The notes beneath the pieces were generated by a model, which did no database searches, was not told where the DNA came from, and was given only the letters and a program-made list of their open reading frames with translations. From positions 1,369,001 to 1,433,000 of the forward strand of contig OU452219.1 of NCBI GenBank assembly GCA_911728455.2: a stretch of 64,000 bases of DNA, in the 5' to 3' direction. The stretch comes from Marthasterias glacialis. Taxonomy: Eukaryota; Echinodermata; Asteroidea; Forcipulatida; Asteriidae. Of this stretch, positions 12,101 through 24,100 are shown piece after piece. The translations under genes were made by a program, and so were the position numbers. How positions within the stretch are numbered: the stretch's first letter is position 1; every line of letters starts with the position of its first letter.

Positions 12101-15100
12101 TTAACGAACAATAAAAAGAACTCATCAAATGTATTCAAGTATTGCACAAAATTCAAAAGGACGGGGGAAGAAAGTGTACAATAAAAAAGTCACTATAAAA
12201 TACACTGAACAATTTATTCATACAAAATGAGGAAAAAATGCGCAAAGGCTTGTTACACCTCAGTGAGAAGCATAGTGATGGATAACAGAGTCATTGTGAA
12301 ACGGGAGCCGTAATTTGCCAGCCCCCTGCATGTCGTTGCACTCAATAAAACGTGTATCCCAAACAGTAATGCATACCGTAATTGTCACGTGACCTGGAGT
12401 CGGCATTTCCTCGTTTCAACGAAGCACCTGAGAGTGAGGTTTTGCTTTAGTTCTATGAACTTGTTACACAGTGTAATTAATGGTAAACAGCAATACTTGT
12501 TTCCGGAACTACGACATAATTGCATAACAAAGCTACTGCCGTATCTCTCGTCCTAGCATTTCGGACTCAGTTTCCTCCTAATTCGCAAGTCCAAAAATAA
12601 ACCAATGTAAGGTGAAGTTGGGCAACTAAGTACATGAAAGCCCCAGTGATTAATAAACTAAAAATACCGGTACTGGAAGATACACAGTGCGCATAATATA
12701 CCGATAAAGACTGGGTTTTCAGTGGTTTAAAACCATTCATTTTTAAGAGATCTTGAGTGTTGCCTTTATTAGCTACAATGGAGTGGATTGTGAAGGTTGG
12801 ATGTTCATGTAGATGCTGGGCTTTCTTTACTATGTTTTGCATTACGGCTACTGGCTTAGTCACAGGTATTCTGCTACTCGGGCATAAACGATTTTTTCTT
12901 TTATTTATTTAAAACTTTAAATGCTACGAAAGCGTATTGCCGCCACGTGAATAAAAAATTTCACTCTTATCGTGTACGTATACGATAAGTTAAAACTTAT
13001 CGTGTACGTACGCGATAAGTTCAAAGGTATCGTGTACGTACACGATGATTATCTTGTACGTACACGATACTGGTCAAAAAGTTTGGATTTATCATGTACG
13101 TACACGATAAATTATTATGTACATACACAATAATTAATGTGTACGTACAACGATAAATTATAATGTACGTACACGACAATTATAGTGTACGTACACGATA
13201 AGTTTGGACTTATTGTGTCCGTACACGATAACTACACGATAGGAGTGAGATTGTTTTTATGCACGTGGCGGCAATACGCTTCCGTAAAATGTAATTGTTG
13301 CAACGTTTTAAAAACTTACTTGTAGCATTGAACATTACATTCGTATTTTTATTACACACAAAATCAAAAAATGGCCAGACTTGACCAGCCTTCCAGCCTC
13401 GGTTTGGTTATTATATGGTTTGTGGTTGGGTTGGGTTACGTTGATTTAAACACGAGAAAACATGGTGGTTGTAGCATTTCTGTTTCTGACAAAATTAGGC
13501 CCACTTTTCTCCGGATTTTCAGCGGAGGGAGGAGCAATCATTGCAGAAAAAAATACACTAAAAAATATAACAAAAAAATATATTGCTTTGTATTTTCTCG
13601 AAAGTTTAAATAACTTTTAGATTACAAATTGTAGTAGTGTGGATCTAGCAAAGGGTAGGCATTGGCATTGAAATCTCGCCGAGTGTGAGAGCACGAAACG
13701 CAAGTTTTCATCATCACCAATGGTATTCCCCGGATAATCAGTGGACCAAATCAAAAGCAACCCAGTCAACCTTAACAGGCGCACGCAACAACCAGTGCGC
13801 AAGCCTACTTTTACTTTATCAATGGGGTAGGTGTAGTGGGACAATGTGCAGGGTTTGATAGAAATTAGATACGGAGTCATTGTGCAATATCGACCTGCTT
13901 GCTCCAAAAATTTCCCTAGTTTATTTTTATACCAGTTTTACGTCAGTCACTTTTTTGTGATGAATTCTTAGATGAGTCATACGAAATCGATTGCACACCT
14001 TACCCGGAACATCCGCCTAACGAATACAAAAGAATATTTAGGCCCCTGATAAAACCAAGTCTGTTATTATAAGCTCATTGTTTCGTGAATGTTCCTACCG
14101 GAACTATCATTGTTATAAATTGTTTTTGTTTACGAGCAACACCATGGAGCTATAAATAGCGCCATGGTTGACGGAACTACAGAGGGCGCTAGCCATGTAA
14201 ACACGTTGATCTGTGATGAGTTATGTGTGTGTATCAATAATGTAAAACGTAAAGCTACAAAATTTGACGGGGTAAATCTTCAATTGTTTTTCCTAAAGTA
14301 TACTTTATTTTATTTTTTCACGTTTTATTGTTATAAGTCATTATGTTCAAGTGTGATCATTTCTCCTTTACATGCAGGGTCACTAAAGTGGGAGAGTTGC
14401 TTGAATACTGCGAGTGGAACGGACTCGTTTTACAACCCAGAGACAGAGGCGTGTTGTCAGGGTCGGATTCTGGTCAAGACGAGAGGAATGAGTGAGATGT
14501 GCTGTAAGTTAATTCAGCAGCAATACCGTCATTAATTTATTCTCATTTATTCCCATTTTGGATCGAGCCATTCAAATTCCCACTAGGAGATGGGGAGGGG
14601 GAGGGGTCTAGTGTGGTGAAACGTAATCATTCCAATAAAAATTTTGTATATGGTGAAGTGGTTACAATTAATTACACCCAGTAACCGAGGCACTGTACTC
14701 CTTTTTTGAGATTTTGACAGGGTATCGGTCACACTACGACAGAATTGTCTTGGAATTGAATAAGGCTACAATCAAAGATGATGGCTGTTTTACTAGCTTC
14801 CGACCATAGGATTTTATTGCTTCGTACCACTTTCCAAGAAGACAAGTTACAATGGTGGTGTACAGTGTACATGGGCAAGATAAAGTAGTTCCATATTAAA
14901 ACATATGGGACCCTGTATTACCCTCTGTAGTGTCCGTCCTAAACAACGCGGAACGAAGATGCCATCGTTACCATTATTAAAGTATCCCTGATCGGGGACA
15001 ATTAAAGTTTTCAATCGTAGACAAGGTTTCCAGTTTGGGAAGAAATACATCCAGCTTGGGACCAAGTCCCAAGTAAGATGCAGAGGTGCCAGAGTCACAT

Positions 15101-18100
15101 GGTGTCACCAATATTATCCCTGCTGGTTAAGGACCATTCACGTTTCGATTCGGAGCAAGGGTTCCAATTTGGGTGAAATACATTTTGATTTAGACCCTGA
15201 AGTACCACGATGCAGACGGTGCCAGTGTCAGCAATCAAATGGGAGACTTATGGGGACATTATAGATGGTACCGTAGCAGACTTACAAGGTATATCCGTTG
15301 TTCTTGGAAATGTGTGCTTGCTTAAAAACTGCAGAACAATGAAAATTTACTTGGTAAGTCTGCTGCCACCTATCGTACCAAAGTCTCCCATTGGCCATTG
15401 ATGGCCATTGAAATACCCATCAAGAGAAAAGAATTCTATAATTGGAGACTTTTGAGACGTTAGCCAGTAACCAGTCCTTTTCTATTATGAGAGCAATAGA
15501 AAAGGACCGGTTGTTGGGGCGCCCACTGATGTCTTAAAATTCTCTTATTGATTGACTCTCCCTAATGTTAATTCATTGACCTGTCAACTGCAAATACATG
15601 TAGTTGCGATAATCGTAACCCTCCATCCCCCCGACGGTCGGAAGGATGGAGGGTTACGATTATCACAACTAAAATACGTGCACAAGAAATTTCAAACTTG
15701 CAAAATAAAAAAAAGTGTAAAACTTAAGAATTGCCATTTGGTTTTTCGTTATTGTATGATGGATGAAATTGTGCAGAGATGCTGGTGTCGTTGTATGCAT
15801 ACACCGTGTAAGTAAGCACCAGTGATAGGCAGCTGCTATGATTGGTGGGGTTAATAAGTAGTCCATTGGGTACACGTTGTTGACAAACTCGGGTCAGAAA
15901 GCCAAGCCAGTAGACAACACCACCACAACAAATATGTCAGTTCTCAGTCATGATTGCTTCATTCTTGAAAGGGCATGTGCACCAAGGCATTTTCTCCTTG
16001 GTAAAGGGCACTTCTATGAAGAGATTGTAAATTCTACTGGAACATTTCAAGGGCACCAAGGCAATAACCAGGGGGCAGTGGAGGCAATTGCCTCCTTTGC
16101 CTCCATGAAGTATCAGACCTGACTTTATTTTTTTATTAATGCTGTTAGGTGGCGGAGAGCTTTACAGTTCAAATTTGGGTAAATGCTGTGGAGGAGAAGA
16201 GTGGTACAACACCTCAATTCAGTCCTGCTGTTTTGATCAAGTGTACGATCTGGACGGACAGACGGAATGCTGCGGGGGTCAACTCATGGATACCACCACC
16301 CACACTTGTTGTCAGGATCACCCTGTGGTGGGGACAGGAGAGTGCTGTGGAAATAACGCCGTCTACGATCCGCTAACACACTTTTGCTGTGAAGGACCTG
16401 ATGAGGTTGGACGTGTACACACAAAAGGCAGCACAGAGGTGGACAACAGTTGGATGGAGTGTTGTAACATGGAGGTCATTGATACAAGGGTGCACCACTG
16501 CTGCAATATGGTAAAGCTGTTTCCTGTGGGGGTACCAGACCGATCCATTAAGCCCCGCCCCCTTAAGCATTGACCAATCACTGCATTGGCTACATCACCA
16601 CTGTGCACATTAGCAGCACATTTTGCATCCCTGCAATGCCACACTGCACGACATGATTTTCCCAATAGGATTTTATCGTGTTGTCTTTGTTGGACTTTCG
16701 GTGGAGTACGCCACCAAGGTAGCCAAGGCTGTAATTGGTCAACTCGTCTGGAGGCAGGGTTTAAACGGATCAGTCTATTGATGATATTTAAAGACACCTT
16801 GTCAGGCCTATTTGTTGAGACACTTTGGAGGGGTAAATAAACATGGCCCAAAGTGAATAGAAACATTTCATTTGGATTTAGACACCGTTTTGATTGACTA
16901 TCATTCTCAAATCTTATTTACAAAAGTAGTAAACAGAACCCCAAATATCACACTCACACTTTTGCATGTTTAGCTCCTCTTAAACTCTACTACAATACAA
17001 CCTTACTAACCCAATGTACGGATGATTGGATAACACCTTTATGTTTGAAGGGATTAGATCTGTCGTTATTATACCGGCCAGCACTTGGAGTTCGTCAGAC
17101 TCTCACATTGTCATTTACAAAGATGGCTGTATCAGCACATGTTTTGTAGTTCCACAATTTGAACTCTTTTTGTATTCACCATGATCCGATAATACTTACT
17201 CATATTTTCATTGATACCACACAAGATTCCAAAAGAGAAGACCAATTTCACCGATTGCTGTGGTCCAGAAACGTTTGACGTGAGAACACAAACATGCTGC
17301 GTTGACAGAGCTGACTACAAGATCAGCCAACTGGTGGAAGGACGGAATGAATGTTGCGGACTGGAACCAATCAACACGGACAATGAGAAGTGCTGTCAGT
17401 GGAAAATCACCTTTAATATTGGTAAGTTCTACACTGTCTTAGGGATGCAGTCAACTTCATTATATGCTAAAAGAACTTTTCAGTTGAACAAGAGACAATT
17501 TTGCTGAGAGTGTCTGACTTTTTATAACCCCCCCTCCAAGAAAAAATCACGATAATTCAAATAGATCGCCCGGGACTAGTTGCCTATAAATTGCCTCGTG
17601 TAACATGACCTTAAAAGGTAGTACATCTTAGTTGGAGGAAGAGCAAAGATAACAATAATACCCAGTTCTTATATAGCGCTCATTGTTTTTTTTGTACAAG
17701 GTATGCAGAGCTGTGTGCGATTTATAAGACCTATTTATTTACATAGCACCATCTGAGGGTGCAAGGTGCTGTGGCACAATCTGAAGCAAACCATGCCAGA
17801 AAACACAGTGGTAAAACCCTTCTCTTAACGATAAGTGTACTTGGTTCTTTTACAAGCATTACATAACACACAGGACCTATGGCTTTACGTCTAATCCGAA
17901 GGACGAAGCAATGGTTGAGTGTCTCGATTAAGGTCACAAGTGTCGAGACTGGGACACGAACCCACACTCTGCTGAGTGCTGATCAGAAACACCAGAGCTT
18001 GTGTCCAATGCGATTGACCACTCGGCCACGACAGGCCAATGTCAAGGGCCCTCATCTCTTGCTAAGACTTTATTTTCGTAGATTTCTTCTTTGCTTGCAA

Positions 18101-21100
18101 TGATGTAACATTTAACAGGACCGGTGTTTACTACTCATGAATTTGATGTATTTTGTTTTACTTTCTTGAACTGTATAGGCAGTGGAATGTGCTGTGGATC
18201 GCAGGCCTACAATCCTCTGAGGTCATCCTGTTGTGACCATGACTACTCATACAATGTATCAGTGTCTATTCCTGAGATTCCGCATTTGCAGGACTGTTGC
18301 AGTGGGCAGTCTTTCCTGAAGACGGACCAAGTGTGCTGTTCAGGACGCCTTCATGATGTACAACCAGGTCATGAATGCTGCGGAACAGGTAGGTCTGCAC
18401 CATTGACTAAAGCCAGTATTTGGAGGGAAGCCAATTCTTGCCTTGACACAATGGGATGGCTAGTCTAAGGCATATCAAGGCCATTACAACATCAAAAGAG
18501 TCTACTTTCTTAGGATAGGATGCAAAGCTAAAGGGATGGTATTGTAATTGCACTCAAAATAACCCAGTACACATGTTATGAAAGAGAAGGGCCGTTATTT
18601 TTATTATTATTAATATTATCATTGCACTGTTGTAGAATATAATCCTGAGGTGAAATCTGGACTATTCCATTTCACGTGGGTAAGCCAAGTGAAATGGAAA
18701 AGCCACACTTTACCGAGTGATTAAATTCTGCGACAATGCAAAGAACGAAATGCATTCAATATCTGTTTTATGTAACTCACACACGGATTTGTCACCTTGT
18801 CGTTTGAAGTTTGCTCACGATAAACACAAAACAGACACAAAAACTCATCCAGCCAGCACTCAAAATTCTTTTTGAGTTTTTTTCTCTAAAAATAAGAAAA
18901 CAGTTTTTGGCAGAGTGCTGTGGGGGGTAGGGATAACTTAGAACGTCACAAGTAGAAGGTATTTGACCATCGTCTTATTCCCCTTCATCCTCCAGAATTG
19001 TACGACACCTCCAGACATCTTTGTTGTGAAGGTAACCCGATAGAGAGAACCTCCCCGTCATCTGAATGTTGCGGTGACCGGGGTTCATTCGAGGTTGACC
19101 GCCAGACTTGCTGTGAGGGTCATGTGCTGGACGTGGTGAACGGGTCATGCTGTATGACCGGGAAAGATACGTACGAGGCCTACTCTAGCCTGGAAAGTAA
19201 ATGCTGCGTCGGAAATAAATATAGACCCTCATATGGTGAGCTTAATCTTTTCCGTTTTTGAAGGAGAAATCATTTTCTTAAAACAACTCCCAGGGGTTAA
19301 TATCAGAAAAAAGTTACTGTGAGTCAGTAGCGTAGCCAGGGGGGGGGGGGCAGGCAAAGGGGGGCAGCTTTAGAATATCTTCACCCCCTGCATGTCCCCC
19401 TGCCAGCCCCTGGATACCATGAAATTTGCTATAACCAGGCAATTTTAATTGAAATTGCCCCCTCAACAAATGTATGTGCCTCCCTTTCCCCCCTTTTTCA
19501 AAAAGATGCTGGCTATGCCACTGCTGTGTGTAAAATTTGCATTCCTCTTGACCTCTAGATTAGTTCGACGAGGTACAATGCATTTCCCATTTAGCACAAG
19601 CAGGCCATCTTGTGGCGTTGTAGTGCAAGCAAATGCGGACGGTGTGTATTTTAATTAGGTTAAAGTTTTAACCAATCAGGGTTCTTTGTTTAGCGTCGGT
19701 TGTACGTGATGTACGTGGGAAATGTTCATTTTGTCACAGTTAACAAAACCGTTAGCTCTCGAATTTCGAGCATGTAATGACAAAGAGGTAAGGCTCAATT
19801 GGTGTTGATGGGTTGCTGTGTGGCAACGCTGTGGAATAAGTTTTGAACGGATGACTTTCAGATGCTAGGTGGCAGCAAACCGTGTTAAATTTGATGGGTT
19901 GAATTTGATTGTTCCTTCTTTCAGGCAAGGTGCACAGTAGGGATGTTCGTTGTTGTGGAGCTAAAGAACTGAAAGAGTCTCACCTTTGTTATCGTCGTGC
20001 TAGGCAGGTACTAAAGCAGAAACCTTTGCATGATCGAGTCTGCTGCACTTCAAAAATGCGATGTACAACCTACAACTCTACCACTCAGGTTGGTTTTCAT
20101 ATAAAATTATGTTTTTATTTTAAATATGAGTTTGTCCAAATTTTAAATTCCCTGGAGGGCATTAATCTACACATTTTATTGGAAAGGGTATCTGTTTGGT
20201 TTTTGTAGCATGCATTCATAATAAAGGACCTATATTAGCCATTATAAACCCAAATGTCAAAGTGTTGAAAACTCAAAAACTGGTTTCTGATTCTGTACCC
20301 GTTAAATTATGAAGAAGTCGTGATTTCAAGGATACAACATTGCCCAAGACAGAAACCACAAAAAACCCTGCAAGTTTTGCGAATCTTATTTTGAACATTT
20401 GGTTCCCACCTTCATTGCTTTATTTAACCAGTCCACTTTGGGATTACCCATCACCCATATGGGATTATTTTCAGTCAAAAAGCACCTTTTTTTCAAGCCG
20501 TTAATATTTTCTTTTGTCAATGAAAATCAGTTTGAACACCCATATAAAGGCATTTTCTCATTGACATTTAAATATTTTAATGGCTCGTATCTGTTTAGGA
20601 TCGACTTTCCTTGCCTCATGACAACGCAATATAATCCGTCTTTACAAAATCTTGGCTAGTATGTGAAAGGAACAGGTCTTCAATGAAGGCATCAGGCACA
20701 AATCTTTGCAAAGAGTCAATTGTTTGCATTGTTTCCACCAAACCATGACCCCATGGATTCCGTAAAACAGTATCCTATCTCCACACAATGCGCCACAGTG
20801 TCTCACCACATGTGACCTGTTGACACGACCACCGCCAACATGCACAGAAACTCAAGTGCCGGCTTATAAGCCTGCCGCTGTCTGTTGCATAAGAGTGTTG
20901 TGCGTTATTGTGTCTTCCGAAGCCAATTGGTTAACAGTTGTTAAAATTGCATCAGGGATGAAGAATAATACTTGTGTTTTTCAACACACACTTATGTGTG
21001 ATAAGCACTGATACTCAGTGCTTTCCAGAGTCTTGCAGAAAATCGTAATTATTGCTTTAATTTGTGGAGGAGACAAAATCGTGCACTTGACTGCTTCCAA

Positions 21101-24100
21101 CGTTAAACATGCTCGAGACTTGCACAGTCTATTTACTTGGTTTTCATTCCACCACAAAGCACCTCTCAGAATGGCTTTTGATATCAAATAATTGCTTCAA
21201 ATAGAGAAAGAGGCAGTTATGTTTGTCTCGCAACGGATTCATTCACCCCTCCTTGTTCTTACCTGTGCTGTGAAGAGACTTGTGTTTATATCTCGCCATG
21301 TCTTGTTTCTGAGCATTGGGGCAGGATTTCTATCCCTTCAAAAAGTAGCCCACACCTCAAGTGGCCTTTGGGCCTTGTGATGGGCAAACTGTGTTATAAA
21401 AAAGAAATCAAATCTACTTTATTCAAACCTGCCCAATAAATGTTAACACGTAACCTGTAACCCCTTTTTCATATCTATGCGGACACAGTTTTGTAGGCAA
21501 GGCTGGGTGAAGAACAGACGGGAAGATCTATCACCCGGTGTAGGATATTGTGGTAGTGCTACGTATAATAAAGAGAGTCATCAATGCTGTAATGGACATC
21601 AACAACCTAAGACCTCATTTTATTCATTGCATCTGATATGCTGTGGCATCGATACCTACAGTCCAAAGTTTCAGCTATGCCATGAAAGGAAGAGCCATAA
21701 TATACCAGAGGAATATGGCGAGTAAGTCAACATTTTGGTAACTCTTTGTGTCATGCTTATTGGTTACGCTTAGTTTTTTATTCCATTTTTTAATTTTAAA
21801 ATCAAAAACAGTTGGACTCTATTCAGAGGCCCCCAACAAAAATAAGGTTACTGAAAAAATTCAGAGTTCATAGTAGTAAAAATCCAATGATGTTAAATGT
21901 ATTCACAAAATCAAACACTAATTTCTTGTAAAGCATGCTTGTCTGGAATTTTAGTTCCCGTTGGAACAGGACCGTCATTGTGTTAATGTCAGAACACTAA
22001 GGACCCAAAAGCCACAACTATGTCACTGTGGTCATGACCTTTGATGATGATACGTACGATCTATTTACTTAACTTCACAAAGATTTTCCTGTCGGCACTA
22101 GAGGGGCCTTACTGACCAGTAAATGCTCCTTAGGTTTTAGGTTGACCGATGGTCAACTGGCGGTACTTGTGCAGCTTGCTGTTAATTGGCTCGAGACATA
22201 CCTTTAATTCATGGCCATGTCGGCCCTTTTATTTATTCCTTCCATTTTGTTCACCACCAGCATTGGGCGGTGTGGTGGGGGCCGTGCTGGCAAAGGGGTC
22301 GTTGTGCGACGCTGCTGGGTATGTCCTTCTGAAACCCAGGGCATCCGGGCTCAGACCCTTACACTGCTGGCCCTTACGGACGTGTCGAGTTGGCACTCCT
22401 GACTTGGCACTGGTCCTTGTCCATCGTGGTTGGCTTCGTGCAACCTCCCCCTGCCTACACAGGGCATTGTTTTGTGTATGTCGCATAGGCCGCCAATACT
22501 GAGGTCAAACATTACAGTACGTGCCACGCATAACACTCAGCCAACGATAGGTCTTGCTTTGACCTTTCGTGAGGGCGCTGTTTGAAGGCCCTATGTCAGT
22601 TCGCAAATTATTTAGTAGTGGGTTGCTTGACAAATCGCACGCTTGATTATCACTAAGATGGAATGATTTTTTCCCAACTAGGCTTTGTCGCAATCAACCG
22701 TACAACAACAGAACTCACGAGTGTGATCCGGAGCACTCACTCATACGTCCCATCACCGAGCGGCAGCAGGGTCTGACGGAGATCTGTGAGAGCACCAAGG
22801 CAGATAGTGGTTACTACCCTTATGATCCTACTAAACATCAATGTTGTGGGGATGTACTGATAGGACCAGGGGAGACATGTTGCAATGAGGAGCGTCATCT
22901 TACTCCAGGTACAGGTGTCAGCGAGGGGCAGTGCTGTGGTGGGACTGGTTTCAACCCTAATACCCACACATGCTGTGTCGACCGCATTCATGAGTTCATA
23001 TCTGAGGGTGAGTGGAACATTTTTAGTGAAACGTTTAATCGGGAAACCAGTTGCTGCCAGGATCTTTTCATTTTTTCCCCATCCAGCCTGACGGGATTAT
23101 TTTTCTCGGAATTGCCGGAATCATTTTTCTTTGAGAGTATCGCTGGCACAAAGAAACCTTGACTTGACGAAGCCGAGAGAACACAGATTCTCCCTGTTGT
23201 ACCGTGGGTTTTGTTTTCGCCAGGACAAAGGTTTGGAATTGGGAATTACAAACCTTTGGGATTGGAAAAACAAACAGTTCTCTTCAACGGTGTAACTGAA
23301 CTGGAACGGGAGGGGGAAGGGGTGAATTCATCTCCAACACCAACAAATGGCCAGAAATAGATGAATAATAATAACAATAATACACAGTTTTTATATAGCG
23401 CTTTATCACACCCGATGGACGTCTCAAAGTGCTCAGTATTTTTTCCTGTAAGGTATGCGGAGTTACGTTTTTGAAGTATGAGACCTTTTCCTTTACATAG
23501 CACCATTTAATGGTTTACAAGGTGCTGTGGCGCAATCTGCAGCCGATCAATCCAGGAACATCGGGGGCGAACCCCTTCTCTTAACGATAAGTGTACTGGG
23601 TTCTTTTACATGCATTACACAACACACGGGACCTAAGGCTTTATGTCCCATCCGAAGCACGCAGCAATAATGGTTAAGTGTCTTGCTTAAGGAAGCAAGT
23701 GTCACGACCGGGAATCGAATCCACACTTTGCTGATTAGAAACACCAGATCTTGAGACTGGTGATCTTATCCGCTCGGCCACGACACGCCACAATGAAAAC
23801 AAGAGGGACAGGAAAATATGGGGAAGAAGAACCCTAAAATACTGAACTGTAGATTGAGTTCATAAAATGTCTTTTCTGGAATCAAATTCAGCTCTCAAAA
23901 CTTCACTCGGTCAAGATAAACTTTATCACACTGCTCCACGGCGAGTCACGACAACATCAACATAACAATCTGGATTGCACCATTTTGGGAGTCAATGTCC
24001 CCATGATCCGTGTGTTATACAGTGTAGTGTGCATTTTAGGCCATGCGGCATTTTCAACCAAAATGGCGTGTGTTGCAGACAGCAGCCGTGTGTGACTGTG

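Noticed and set aside
12925..13286. CRISPR-like array
   Set aside because: The units are self-complementary with spacers too short and too similar, the context is eukaryotic, and the array lies within inverted terminal repeats.
16149..16510. Cysteine-rich toxin or antimicrobial peptide
   Set aside because: The Cys-Cys spacing, the Gly and Tyr-Asp positions and the many repeats across exons fit galaxin repeats, not a short toxin scaffold.
16363..16866. 167-codon open frame, minus strand
   Set aside because: It overlaps coding exon 3 of the galaxin-like gene and an adjacent MITE. It is a shadow of the real frame and has no domain.
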